From Bacteroidota bacterium (GTDB lineage: Bacteria > Bacteroidota > Bacteroidia > Bacteroidales > JAGNHN01): 64,000 nucleotides of DNA. Shown here piece by piece: positions 16,744 to 25,592 of this stretch (the first letter of the stretch is position 1; the number at the start of each line of letters is the position of its first letter). Under the pieces are notes generated by a model that ran no database searches, was not told the DNA's origin, and was given only the letters and a program-made list of their open reading frames with translations. The stretch spans positions 35,627 to 99,626 of the forward strand of contig JAKLHK010000009.1 of NCBI GenBank assembly GCA_022710185.1, in the 5' to 3' direction. The translations under genes were made by a program, and so were the position numbers.

Positions 16744-19700
16744 ATGAAGTCAACGCTACGTTACAGGGGCATACGCCTCCTTTTGCTTTTCAGCACCATG
16801 CTGGCCGGCACGTTGTTGCACGCCCAGGTGCTGAACATCAATGGTATGGTCAGGGACGATGGCACGGGAGAACCGCTCATCGGAGTGACCCTGCTTCAGA
16901 AAGGGACCACCAACGGCACCACCACCGACCTGGATGGGAAGTACCTTCTCAGCCTGCCCAAGGGATCGGTCATGGTGGTATCCTATGTCGGATACGCTAC
17001 CCAGGAGCTCCTGGTGGAGAAGCCGGGGACCTTTGATATCCGGATGAAGCCCACGGTGACCGAACTGGAGAACCTCATCGTGATCGGTTATGCCACCCAG
17101 AAGAAGACCGACAAGACGGGGGCCGTGAGCAATGTGGGCGCCGAAGAGCTGCAGGGCGGGGTCATCACCGACCCCATCCAGGCCATGCAGGGCAAAGCTT
17201 CGGGGGTTTCCATCACCAAGAAGGGGGGCGACCCCAACGAGGGCTTCTCCGTCCGCATCCGCGGGGCATCAGGCTTCAGCGCCAGCACCCAGCCCCTCTT
17301 CGTGATCGATGGGGTGCCTGGGGCCGACCCGACCATCATCGCCCCGGAGGACATCGAGTCCTACAACATCCTCAAGGATGCCGCTTCCACCGCCATCTAC
17401 GGCTCCCGCGGGGCCAACGGGGTGGTCATCATCACTACCCGCAAGGGCAAGACCGCCAAGCCGGGCGCCAAGGAGACCAGCTTCAGTGAGGTGAAGTTCA
17501 GCTCCCAGGTATCCCTGGAGAAAGTGGCTAAAAAGCTGGATGTGCTTACCGCCGGCGAGATGCGTGACTTCGCACAGTCACTGCTCGAGGAAAAACAGCT
17601 CACCGATCCCAGCGCCACTATAGACTCAGTGTTTACCGACGGGGGTTCCAGCACCGATTGGCAGGATGAGATCTACCGTACCGGAGTTTCCACCTCCAAC
17701 AACCTCAGCCTCACCGGGGGCAACCTACGCAGCACCTATTACGCCAGCCTCACCCAGGCCAGCTGGCAGGGTGTAATGAAGGGGACCTCCAAGGAAAGGA
17801 CTTCTGCCCGCATGAACTTCACGCACAGCGCCTTCAACGATATCCTCCGCTTCTCCGGAAATATGGTGGGGACCTTTGAGAAGAATGATTACGAGAACTA
17901 TGACGGATGGGACAAGGACGACATCATATACCAGGCCATCTCCCGAAACCCCACCGATCCCGTCTATGACGACAATGGGGACTATTACCAGACCTCCAGG
18001 GTGTTCAACTATGAAAACCCCCTGGCCATCATCAACGAGGTGACCAACGACCGCGACGCCAAGCGTTACCTGGGCAATTTCCGTACGGATTTCGAGCCGA
18101 TGAAGGGCCTCATCTTCAGCGGCAGCTTCAGCTATATCCGCAACGACCACAACAAGAACTACTTCCGTCCGGCCAACCTGTATGCCTCCGCCGACAACGG
18201 CCACGGCAAGAAGGAATACGAGAATACCACCGAAAAACTGATGGAGCTCACCACCACCTACTCCACCATGTTTACCGAAGACCATCAGCTCGATCTCCTC
18301 GGGGGATACAGCTGGCAGGAATCCGTCAAGAGCGGTTTCTTCGCCAAGGGGGGAAATGCACAGTCGGACTACGCCGGACCCTCCAACCTCCAGGTCCTGC
18401 AGGAGATCAAATGGGGCGACATCAATTCCTGGAAAGGAAAGTGGAACCTCATCGGCTTCTTCGGCCGGGCCCAGTATAACTACAAACACACTTACTACGC
18501 TACCGCTTCCTTACGCCGCGACGGCAGCTCCAAGTTCGGCAGCAACAACAAATGGGGCTGGTTCCCCACCGTGGCCGCAGGGTGGACCCTGAGCAACGAG
18601 GAGTTCATGAAGGGCCTGCGCTGGCTCGACCAGCTGAAGCTGAGGGCCAGCTACGGCGTGGCCGGTAACCAGGAGATCGGGGAATACCGCAGCATCGTGG
18701 TATGGGAGCCCAGCGGCATCGCCATCAACCCCGAAACCGGACAGGAAGTCATCACTTTCAAGCCCGCATGGAACGCCAACCCCGACCTGAAGTGGGAAGA
18801 AACGGCCGAAACCAACATCGGGATCGACTTCGCCGTACTCAACAGCAAGATCAGCGGCAGTTTGGAGGTGTACAAGAAAAAAACCACCGACCTGCTCGGG
18901 GAATATTCGGTGCCCGTGCCCCCAAACCTTGCCCAAAAAACCTACGCCAACTCCGGCGCCATGCAGAACCAGGGCATTGAGCTCTACGTTCAGGCTTATG
19001 CCGTCGACCATGAGAACTTCAAATGGAAGACCAGCCTGAACGTGGCCCATAACCAAACCGAGATCCTCGACCTGGGCGACTACTTCGAGGAAGGGGCCGT
19101 CCGCAAGGAAGGCTATATCTCCGGCCGCGGTATGGTGGGCGACGAGTTCTACGTCACCGGGATCATGGTGGGCCAGTCCACCGGCGCCTTCTATCTGCCT
19201 ACCTACGTCACCCTAAAGGAAGGAAAGTTCATCTATGAATCGAAGAGCGGAGGGTTCACCGACAACCTCAGCGAAGCCAAGCGCACCGTGGTAGCCAATG
19301 CCGCCCCCGATGTGGAGCTGGGATGGACCAACAACTTCACCTTCTTCAAACGCTGGAACCTCGACATGACCTTCCGCGCCATGGTGGGGAACCATGTGTA
19401 CAACGCCACGGCCATGTTCTTCGAAAACGCCGGCAACCTGCCCTCCCTCAATGCCCTTCCGGCCGCCGTTGACTGGTGGAACGAAGGACGGGAGTCCGGA
19501 TCCAGCATCGCCGATATTTATGTAGAGAATGCCTCCTTCCTGAAGCTTGATTATGTGGCATTAAGCTATAACTTTGATGTAGCCAAGACCAAGTGGGTGA
19601 AAGACCTCAGCGTATTCGTCTCCTCCAACAACCTGCTCACCATCACAGGATATTCCGGCATAGACCCTGAGACCAAGATCGATGGCCTTTCCTTCGGCAT

Positions 19701-19764
19701 CGACCAGTACAATGTATACCCGAAAACGCGTTCTATCACCTTTGGTGTCAAAGCAACCTTCTAA
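16744..19764 (+). CDS. susC: SusC/RagA-family TonB-linked outer membrane transporter
   Basis: The start at ATG 16744 gives 1006 residues with a clean signal peptide ending L-L-H-A-Q; ATG 16723 would add seven residues. Then come a carboxypeptidase-regulatory-like domain (about 25-100), a TonB plug (about 115-230) with the family hallmark R-I-R-G-A-S-G-F and S-A-T-A-I-Y-G-S-R-G-A-N-G, and a long beta-barrel ending in an aromatic residue (V-K-A-T-F). SusC forms the transport pore capped by SusD and is energised by TonB-ExbBD. Twelve bases separate it from susD. With the divergent amylase and the MFS gene it makes a starch or maltodextrin utilisation locus. Confidence 0.95.
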   Translation: MKSTLRYRGIRLLLLFSTMLAGTLLHAQVLNINGMVRDDGTGEPLIGVTLLQKGTTNGTTTDLDGKYLLSLPKGSVMVVSYVGYATQELLVEKPGTFDIRMKPTVTELENLIVIGYATQKKTDKTGAVSNVGAEELQGGVITDPIQAMQGKASGVSITKKGGDPNEGFSVRIRGASGFSASTQPLFVIDGVPGADPTIIAPEDIESYNILKDAASTAIYGSRGANGVVIITTRKGKTAKPGAKETSFSEVKFSSQVSLEKVAKKLDVLTAGEMRDFAQSLLEEKQLTDPSATIDSVFTDGGSSTDWQDEIYRTGVSTSNNLSLTGGNLRSTYYASLTQASWQGVMKGTSKERTSARMNFTHSAFNDILRFSGNMVGTFEKNDYENYDGWDKDDIIYQAISRNPTDPVYDDNGDYYQTSRVFNYENPLAIINEVTNDRDAKRYLGNFRTDFEPMKGLIFSGSFSYIRNDHNKNYFRPANLYASADNGHGKKEYENTTEKLMELTTTYSTMFTEDHQLDLLGGYSWQESVKSGFFAKGGNAQSDYAGPSNLQVLQEIKWGDINSWKGKWNLIGFFGRAQYNYKHTYYATASLRRDGSSKFGSNNKWGWFPTVAAGWTLSNEEFMKGLRWLDQLKLRASYGVAGNQEIGEYRSIVVWEPSGIAINPETGQEVITFKPAWNANPDLKWEETAETNIGIDFAVLNSKISGSLEVYKKKTTDLLGEYSVPVPPNLAQKTYANSGAMQNQGIELYVQAYAVDHENFKWKTSLNVAHNQTEILDLGDYFEEGAVRKEGYISGRGMVGDEFYVTGIMVGQSTGAFYLPTYVTLKEGKFIYESKSGGFTDNLSEAKRTVVANAAPDVELGWTNNFTFFKRWNLDMTFRAMVGNHVYNATAMFFENAGNLPSLNALPAAVDWWNEGRESGSSIADIYVENASFLKLDYVALSYNFDVAKTKWVKDLSVFVSSNNLLTITGYSGIDPETKIDGLSFGIDQYNVYPKTRSITFGVKATF

Positions 19765-19775
19765 GCAGCACGGTC

Positions 19776-21260
19776 ATGAAAACGAAATATTTCTATCTCA
19801 TCGCTTTCGCACTGGTGCTGGCCCTGGGGTCCTGCACCAAGCTCGATGAAGAGCTCTTCGACAAGATCCCCGGGGATAAGTACCCCGAAAATGAGAACCA
19901 GATCGCCAACCTCAGCGTGGACGCCTATACCAAGCTGAAACCCTTTGCCGATGACGAAGGCTGGTGGTTCCTCGCCCAGGAAATAAGCTCCGATGAATTC
20001 TGTGGCCCCACCCGCGGCAGCGACTGGGACGACGGAGGAAAATGGAGGAATATGCACCGCCACCAATGGACCAACGACGATGAAGGCGTCAACCGCATGT
20101 GGAGTTCCATGTGGACAGGCATCACCACCTGCAACCAGGTGATTGATATGATGCTGGGCCTGCCGCAGAACGACGCCATCCGGGCCAAGATGTCGGAGGT
20201 CAAGGTGCTCCGCTCCTTCTACTATTACCTGCTCATCGACAACTACGGGGATGCACCCTACCTGACCACCACCATCGGGGTGCCCGACAAGCCCTCCAAA
20301 GTGGCGCGAGAGGTGATCTTCGACAGCCTGGTGGCCACGGTAACAGCCGCCCTGCCCGCACTCAAGCCCATCGACAACAAGTACATGATCACCCGCTACG
20401 CCGGGTTTGCCCTTCTGGCCAAGCTCTACCTCAATGCCGAAGTATACACGGGCAGCCCGCAGTGGGCCCTGGCCGGTCAATATACCGACAGCGTCCTGGC
20501 CGGCCCCTACAACCTGGTGAACGATGTGCTTTCGCCCTTCGCCACGGCCAATGAGGCCAATCCCGAGATCATCTTCAGCATTCCTTATGATGAAGATAAT
20601 TTCCAGGGCTTCCGCCTGCACATGCGCACCCTGCATTACCAGCACAACCTCAAGTACGATATGCCGGTGGGCCCGTGGAACGGACTCTGCATCGTCCCCA
20701 CCCACTTCGACACCTACGAAGCAGCCGACATCCGCCGCGATGCATGGAACATCTACGGTCCGCAGTTCGACACCAAGGGCAATCAGATCATCGACGGGGA
20801 GACCTTCAAACCCCTGGTCATTGATCCCCATCTTCCCGCGCTCTACATGCAGCCCCCCGACTTCACCCCTGAGCAAATCCGCACTACCGGGGCCAGGGCC
20901 GGAAAATATGAGATCAAGAAAGGCGCCAAGGAAAACCTCAGCAACGACTTTCCCCTCTTCCGTATCAGTGATTTCTACCTGATGAAGGCCGAGACCGAGA
21001 TCCGCCAGGGCCGCAGCGGAGACGAATGGATCAACCCGATACGGCAGCGGGCCGGGGTCAGCACCTGGAGCGGGGCCACCCTCGTGCAGCTGCTGGCCGA
21101 AAGGGGACGCGAGCTCTATCTCGAAGGCCATCGCCGCCAGGACCTTATCCGCTTCGGTGAATGGGAAAAGGCCTGGTGGGAAAAAGATGCCTCCTCCCCC
21201 GAACGCCGTACCTTCCCCATCCCGAAATGGGCTACCGACGCTAATCCTAACCTATTGTGA
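19776..21260 (+). CDS. susD: SusD/RagB-family glycan-binding lipoprotein
   Basis: The 494-residue product has a lipoprotein signal ending in L-G-S-C (Cys about residue 21), then the SusD helical repeat fold. Typical features are the N-terminal L-D-E-E-L-F-D segment, R-S-F-Y-Y-Y-L-L-I-D-N-Y-G-D, and the C-terminal R-G-R-E-L-Y-L-E-G-H-R-R-Q-D-L-I-R-F motif that is nearly invariant in the family. It is the hinged lid of the SusC pore on the cell surface and binds the polysaccharide. Pairing with the SusC upstream and a SusE-like gene downstream supports starch or maltooligosaccharide as ligand. Confidence 0.95.
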   Translation: MKTKYFYLIAFALVLALGSCTKLDEELFDKIPGDKYPENENQIANLSVDAYTKLKPFADDEGWWFLAQEISSDEFCGPTRGSDWDDGGKWRNMHRHQWTNDDEGVNRMWSSMWTGITTCNQVIDMMLGLPQNDAIRAKMSEVKVLRSFYYYLLIDNYGDAPYLTTTIGVPDKPSKVAREVIFDSLVATVTAALPALKPIDNKYMITRYAGFALLAKLYLNAEVYTGSPQWALAGQYTDSVLAGPYNLVNDVLSPFATANEANPEIIFSIPYDEDNFQGFRLHMRTLHYQHNLKYDMPVGPWNGLCIVPTHFDTYEAADIRRDAWNIYGPQFDTKGNQIIDGETFKPLVIDPHLPALYMQPPDFTPEQIRTTGARAGKYEIKKGAKENLSNDFPLFRISDFYLMKAETEIRQGRSGDEWINPIRQRAGVSTWSGATLVQLLAERGRELYLEGHRRQDLIRFGEWEKAWWEKDASSPERRTFPIPKWATDANPNLL

Positions 21261-21311
21261 TAATTTGTGTCCAATTTTAAACCCAATTTTCTAACCAAAT
21301 CCTTATCAACA

Positions 21312-22556
21312 ATGAAACAGATCAGTTTCAAAAGAATGATGACCCTGCTTTGGGCCCTCCTGCTTGCCTCCAGCTTCACTTTCGTGGGCTGCAACAAGGA
21401 CGATGACGACGATGATGATCCCATTATCGTTCTTGACGGTTTCTATGTAAAGGGCGACGCCGTGGTCTCCAATGATTTCGTGGACAAGGCCCGCATGGCC
21501 GTGACCCGCAACGAGGTCAACCAGACCGAGCGCGCAACCCTGTATGAACTGTACATTCCCATCAAGGCTACCGGTGGCTTCAACATCGTACAGGTGTCCG
21601 GAAGCACCCGCAAGACCTGGGGTCCCGGTACCGACTTTGCCGAGATCACCAATCCCACCAACGACGAGCCCAAGCTCGCCAAGTTCTGGCGCGGCAGCCT
21701 GGCCGAGACCAGCACCAAGTTCACCGTTCCTGAGGATGGCATGTACCATGTGATTATCGATACCGAGGTAGGAAAAGTGGTTGTCGCCCGCGTCAACTGG
21801 GGCATCATCGGTGCTGCTACCCCCGACGGTTGGGGAGCCTCCACCCAGATGGACGAGTCTGCCTTCAACCTGAACACCATGACCTGGACGCTCACCGACA
21901 TGGAGCTCCGCGGCGGTGACTGGAAGTTCCGCTACAGTGGTGGCTGGAAGATCGAACTCGACACCACCCTCGATATCGGCGGCGGCAACATCGGCGTGAA
22001 GGTGAACACCAACCTGGGAGGTGCAGTGAATGCCCTGGTACCCGGTGGTGCCAATATCGTGAACAGCGCCCCTGGTATCTACACCATCACCCTCACCTAC
22101 ACCCTGGGCACAGGCTATGTAGCCACGGCTACCAAGACGGGTGACCTGCCCATGACCAACTGGACCGGCGTGCAGTGCGATGCCGTGGGTACCGGTGTGA
22201 GCGCCGACAACGCCAACGCTATTCCCGACCCCAGTGGCTGGGGATGGGGCAACCAACTCCTGGCCGACAACGGTGCAGTGCCTACAGTAGCCAATAACGT
22301 GTACACCTGGACCTGGACCGCCATCATCCTCGAGGCCAACGAAGGCTTCAAGCTGCGTACCCTCAACGGCGTGGCTCCCCCGGTGGGCGGCGCCAACTTC
22401 GATGTCGGTTACAGCGCCATCAACCTGACTGCTTCCACCAACAAGGTGGCCGATTCGGGTGGCAATATCACGGTTACCGAAAAGAAAGCCTACAACATCA
22501 CCCTGAAGATCGACGCTGCCAACAGCGACGTCAAGGAGATTATCATCACCGAATAA
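21312..22556 (+). CDS. SusE/SusF-type outer membrane glycan-binding lipoprotein
   Basis: I choose ATG 21312 (414 residues), since it directly precedes a lipoprotein signal with a lipobox F-V-G-C. The mature N-terminus is an Asp-rich spacer (seven Asp in a row), common in surface-exposed Bacteroidota lipoproteins. The body has at least two repeats of a beta-sandwich with W-G-x-I-G-A-A-T-P-D-G-W-type and W-K-F-R-Y-type motifs, seen in SusE and SusF starch-binding domains. It closes the susCDE operon, and a strong hairpin terminator follows. It should help capture alpha-glucan at the surface; the number of binding sites is uncertain. Confidence 0.85.
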   Translation: MKQISFKRMMTLLWALLLASSFTFVGCNKDDDDDDDPIIVLDGFYVKGDAVVSNDFVDKARMAVTRNEVNQTERATLYELYIPIKATGGFNIVQVSGSTRKTWGPGTDFAEITNPTNDEPKLAKFWRGSLAETSTKFTVPEDGMYHVIIDTEVGKVVVARVNWGIIGAATPDGWGASTQMDESAFNLNTMTWTLTDMELRGGDWKFRYSGGWKIELDTTLDIGGGNIGVKVNTNLGGAVNALVPGGANIVNSAPGIYTITLTYTLGTGYVATATKTGDLPMTNWTGVQCDAVGTGVSADNANAIPDPSGWGWGNQLLADNGAVPTVANNVYTWTWTAIILEANEGFKLRTLNGVAPPVGGANFDVGYSAINLTASTNKVADSGGNITVTEKKAYNITLKIDAANSDVKEIIITE

Positions 22557-22575
22557 GCGGACATTGTCCCTTTTC

Positions 22576-22612
22576 AGGCAGGGCCGGGCGAGCAATCGTT
22601 CGGCCCTGCCTT
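22576..22612 (+). terminator. Hairpin terminator after the sus operon
   Basis: AGGCAGGGCCG (22576-22586) pairs with CGGCCCTGCCT (22601-22611) around a 14-base loop. The stem is very stable, but the T run is weak because a TATGTTC heptamer array begins at once. Confidence 0.75.
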
Positions 22613-22646
22613 ATGTTCTATGTGCTATGTTCTATGTGCTATGGAC
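22612..22646. repeat. Heptamer array TATGTTC/TATGTGC (left flank of four-helix-bundle gene)
   Basis: Five 7-base units in a row alternate TATGTTC and TATGTGC and end in TATGGAC. The unit is the reverse complement of GAACATA, so the array is inverted relative to the one at 23178-23226. The two bracket the small gene between them. Confidence 0.85.
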
Positions 22647-22702
22647 TGTATTATGTATCGGTACACTTATGGGGTCGCTACTCTTCTCCGGTTCAAGTGA
22701 GA

Positions 22703-23080
22703 TTAATCCAAAGCCTTATTATAGTGCTGGTTAGCCGTCTCGCGCAGTTTGCGAAGCAGGCCATAGAGAATCTTAAGCAGGGCTTCCGTTTCGGAAACAA
22801 CGCTTTCAGCAGATACCTTTTCCATACCCACATCCCTCAGTAGCTTGAGTGCGAGTAAGGCTTCACTCAATGCCTTAAGAACAATAGAGAGTTTATGCTT
22901 ATAATCTCTTACAGAAGCTGCAACCTGAGCCTCTCCATAGTTCAGCAAGGCCGAACTGGAAGCTCTTAGAAGCTGGTCCTTAAGGTATTCTCTGCGAAGA
23001 ATAGCAGGATCTGTATGGCAAAATTGATCAATCAGGCGATAAAGGCGAAGCAGACGATCCTCATACTCTTTTTTATTCAT
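22703..23080 (-). CDS. Four-helix-bundle protein (23S rRNA intervening-sequence / S23 family)
   Basis: The 125-residue, helix-only sequence has heptad-like spacing throughout and the family-like centre A-S-S-S-A-L-L-N-Y-G-E-A-Q, where related proteins have R-S-S-x-S-x-x-x-N-x-x-E-G. This family was first found inside 23S rRNA intervening sequences and is related to the Avd protein of diversity-generating retroelements; its role as a free-standing gene is unknown. The gene lies alone between two arrays of a 7-bp repeat in inverted orientation, with about 55-100 bases on each side. No RNA gene or reverse transcriptase is nearby. The arrangement suggests a small mobile or passenger unit. Confidence 0.85.
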   Translation of the reverse strand: MNKKEYEDRLLRLYRLIDQFCHTDPAILRREYLKDQLLRASSSALLNYGEAQVAASVRDYKHKLSIVLKALSEALLALKLLRDVGMEKVSAESVVSETEALLKILYGLLRKLRETANQHYNKALD

Positions 23081-23177
23081 CGATTAAATAGACGTTCTGC
23101 CCCCCTTCAAACGGACAAAAAAAATTGGGATATTTTAACACAGTACTTGGTCCAAGGACCAAAAACCAAGGACCAAA

Positions 23178-23226
23178 GAACATAGAACACAGCACATAGA
23201 ACATAGAACATAGAACATAGAACATA
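23178..23226. repeat. Heptamer array GAACATA (right flank of four-helix-bundle gene)
   Basis: Seven consecutive 7-base units: GAACATA, GAACACA, GCACATA, then four exact GAACATA. It is preceded at about 23146-23177 by two GGACCAA-type blocks that form a small palindrome (TTGGTCCAAGGACCAA). It is inverted relative to the left array. Confidence 0.85.
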
Positions 23227-23277
23227 AAAAGCAACCATTCCCCACGCTCCTGCATCTAAGTATAAACCCCTGGAGCG

Positions 23278-23910
23278 ATGAAACTTATTACATCCACCTT
23301 GATGCTTTTGTGCTGGTTCTCCGTTTCCGCACAGTACTTCGGGATCGCCAGCCTGCACATCATTCCACCGAACCCTGTGCCAGGAAACCCCGTGGCCGTG
23401 GTTTGCAGCACCTACCATGCTTCGGGACCCTGCAACCTGTTGGCCGACAGCGTGGCTATGGATGGCGACACCATCCGGGTGTTCGGAGAGCATACTCCGG
23501 GAATTCTTACCTACATCTGTTATACCAACGACACCACCTGGTTGGGCGAGATCGGCGACGGGCAGTATACCATCATATACTACCTGGTGGAGCACTTCCA
23601 GGCAGGCGGTACACTGGTGAAAACGGATACTATCCTCCTGAATATGATAGGTACCGGCTTCGGCAAAGGGCCTCAGCCCGAACAGGTACATATCGCCTTC
23701 GACCCCTTGAGCAGCAATGTATTCGTTCGTCTCCCGGAAGAGTTTCCTGCTGCCGTAAGCCTTTACGACCTCACCGGGCGGGAGATCCTGCGCCAGGCCA
23801 CATCCAGCAACTCAGTCAGGTTTGAAACATCATCCCTTGTACCCGGGCTTTACATTGTTCGCCTGGATGGGGGTAATTGGCGCAGCGCAAGAAAGCTGGC
23901 GATCCGGTAA
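23278..23910 (+). CDS. Small secreted protein with T9SS type A sorting domain
   Basis: The 210-residue product has a signal peptide ending V-S-A-Q near residue 19. A central beta-rich part follows (about 20-130) with two Cys pairs, which suggests a disulphide-stabilised Ig-like sandwich. The C-terminal ~75 residues are a type A sorting domain (V-S-L-Y-D-L-T-G-R-E-I-L, P-G-L-Y-I-V-R-L, final K-L-A-I-R). The passenger belongs to no family I recognise. It stands alone between the repeat-flanked four-helix gene and the AlbA_2 gene, and its function is unknown. Confidence 0.75.
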   Translation: MKLITSTLMLLCWFSVSAQYFGIASLHIIPPNPVPGNPVAVVCSTYHASGPCNLLADSVAMDGDTIRVFGEHTPGILTYICYTNDTTWLGEIGDGQYTIIYYLVEHFQAGGTLVKTDTILLNMIGTGFGKGPQPEQVHIAFDPLSSNVFVRLPEEFPAAVSLYDLTGREILRQATSSNSVRFETSSLVPGLYIVRLDGGNWRSARKLAIR

Positions 23911-24027
23911 TAGTCTGGCGTTTAAATAATTTCACCACAGATTTTCACAGATTAACACCGATGAATGGAGCTCATTGGCATACGTTGCAAACGCACGCCA
24001 GCTCGGATTCCCCCCCACCAACTTCCG

Positions 24028-24035
24028 TATCTTTG
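24028..24035 (+). promoter_or_regulatory. -7 element TATCTTTG before the AlbA_2 gene
   Basis: An exact TAnnTTTG match lies 23 bases before the ATG at 24058. No clear -33 box is seen. It supports the shorter start over an upstream ATG at 23965. Confidence 0.45.
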
Positions 24036-24057
24036 GATCACCGATCCGGGGATCACT

Positions 24058-24747
24058 ATGAGCCGACACATCCAGAACCTTATCAGTCAGGGGGAACACC
24101 AGCAACTGGATTTCAAGTTCGAGATCTCTGACAGCCGCAAGATCGCCCGCACCCTGGTGGCCTTCTCCAATACCGACGGCGGCAAACTGCTCATTGGTGT
24201 AAAGGACAACGGCGCCATTGCCGGGGTGCGCTCCGAAGAGGAATTTTATATGGTGGAAGCCGCCGCCAGTATGTACTGCAAACCCCGCGTGGAGTTTGAA
24301 GTGAAGGAATGGGAGATCAACGGGAAAACCGTGCTGGAGGTCGACATCCCGCGCAGGGGCGACGGCCCCTTCTATGCCCAGGACGAGGACGGGCGCTGGA
24401 TGGCCTACATACGCGTGAAGGATGAAAACCTGCTGGCAAACACCGTACTGCTGAAAGTATGGAAGCGCAGGCGCAAGGCCCGCGGCTCTATGCTGGAGTT
24501 CACCGAACCGGAATCCTTCCTCATGCACTTCCTGGAGCGGGAAGGCGAGATCACGATGAACCGCTTCCGCAAAGAAGCCAACATCCCGAAGCACATTGCA
24601 GAGAAAGTACTGGTAAACCTCATCAGTATGAATATCGTAAGCCTGGAGATCACCGCCAAAGGAGCTATCTACCGCCTCAGGGAAGGTTATGACCTTCCAG
24701 CAGAGAAGCCATCGAAAACATCCTGGAAAACAGGATCAAGGCAATAA
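24058..24747 (+). CDS. AlbA_2 / Schlafen-type ATP-binding transcriptional regulator
   Basis: Starting at ATG 24058 the protein has 229 residues. Its N-terminal half matches the AlbA_2 (Schlafen) domain: E-x-x-Q-L-D-F-K-F-E, then A-R-T-L-V-A-F-S-N-T-D-G-G-K-L-L-I-G-V-x-D-N-G. The C-terminal part resembles a winged-helix region (F-R-K-E-A-N-I-P-K-H-I-A-E-K-V-L). Such proteins are usually described as putative transcriptional regulators, and some Schlafen-like domains are nucleases. The typical C-terminal ATPase-like extension of longer members is absent. It lies just upstream of two tandem beta-barrel genes but has a separate promoter, so a link is possible but unproven. Confidence 0.8.
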   Translation: MSRHIQNLISQGEHQQLDFKFEISDSRKIARTLVAFSNTDGGKLLIGVKDNGAIAGVRSEEEFYMVEAAASMYCKPRVEFEVKEWEINGKTVLEVDIPRRGDGPFYAQDEDGRWMAYIRVKDENLLANTVLLKVWKRRRKARGSMLEFTEPESFLMHFLEREGEITMNRFRKEANIPKHIAEKVLVNLISMNIVSLEITAKGAIYRLREGYDLPAEKPSKTSWKTGSRQ

Positions 24748-24786
24748 TCCGAAAATGAATACCTTTACTTGTATAAAGCCAGAACC

Positions 24787-25506
24787 ATGAGAACCCTGAT
24801 CCTTTTCGCGGCCATCCTCCTCAGTGGCACCCTGCTCCCCGCGCAGGAAACCGCGGCGGATTCGTCGACGGTCACCCCCGCGAAGGAAAAGTCCAACGCG
24901 CTCATCTTCATCCTGGACCTTCACCATGACCTCTGGATGGATGTGCCTGAAGAAATTGAGCAGGATGGATTCTTCCGATCGGCCCTGGGCATCAACATCG
25001 GCCTGATGTATGGTATCCCGCTCGGGACGAGCATGTTCTCCGTGGCGATAGGCCCCACCGTCGGCACCCACGCCTTCAGTTCCAACGGTCAACTCCTTCA
25101 GGATGCGGACGAAAACTCCTTCTTTCAGAAGATCGAAAAGGACATCGCCGGCAACGACATCAGCTATAAACGGAACCGCCTCACCCTCACATACCTCGAT
25201 CTGCCCGTGGAAGTCCGGATGAAGACCCGTTCCGACATCCGCGCTGCCGTCGGCTTCAAGGCCGGTTATCTGGTTGGAAGCGAGACTTTTTACAACGGGG
25301 ACAGCTTCCTGAATGCCGAAAAACAACTCAAGGTAAGGTATTACGCCCTCGAGAACATCGAGAAGCTCCGCTACGGGGCCTTGCTTCGCCTGGGGTACAA
25401 ATGGTTCAACCTGTACGGCTATTACAGCCTGTCCAGGGTATTTGAGGACGGCAAGGGACCGGAGCTGTACCCGGTGTCCGTGGGGATCTCCCTGGTCCCG
25501 TTCTGA
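24787..25506 (+). CDS. Outer membrane beta-barrel protein, tandem paralogue 1
   Basis: With ATG 24787 the product has 239 residues and a signal peptide ending L-L-P-A-Q. The rest alternates hydrophobic and polar residues as in a small beta-barrel (about eight strands) ending in the outer-membrane signature V-G-I-S-L-V-P-F. It resembles the PorT-like/outer membrane beta-barrel class, but no specific function is readable. It shares its whole plan with the next gene: same length, the D-L-W-M-D-V-P-E motif, I-S-Y-K-R-N-x-L-T-L-x-Y-L-D, and G-x-Y-S-L-S-R-V-F. A TACCTTTA -7-like box at 24760-24767 precedes it. Confidence 0.8.
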   Translation: MRTLILFAAILLSGTLLPAQETAADSSTVTPAKEKSNALIFILDLHHDLWMDVPEEIEQDGFFRSALGINIGLMYGIPLGTSMFSVAIGPTVGTHAFSSNGQLLQDADENSFFQKIEKDIAGNDISYKRNRLTLTYLDLPVEVRMKTRSDIRAAVGFKAGYLVGSETFYNGDSFLNAEKQLKVRYYALENIEKLRYGALLRLGYKWFNLYGYYSLSRVFEDGKGPELYPVSVGISLVPF

Positions 25507-25563
25507 TCCGCAATGCAGGTTGTCCGATGTCCGGGCCCTCAACCAGGTTCTGGTCATTAATGC

Positions 25564-25571
25564 TAATTTTG
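25564..25571 (+). promoter_or_regulatory. -7 element TAATTTTG before beta-barrel paralogue 2
   Basis: TAATTTTG matches the -7 consensus 22 bases before the ATG at 25593, so the second paralogue probably has its own promoter. Confidence 0.45.
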
Positions 25572-25592
25572 TGCACAATCCAATCCAAGCTA

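Noticed and set aside
19761..21131. 456-codon frame antisense to susD
   Set aside because: SusD motifs and the lipobox are clear on the plus strand; this frame shows no protein family.
23107..23691. Minus-strand frame with repeated Y-V-L-C-S-M-F
   Set aside because: The repeated peptide is only the translation of the GAACATA heptamers, and the rest is antisense to the T9SS protein gene.
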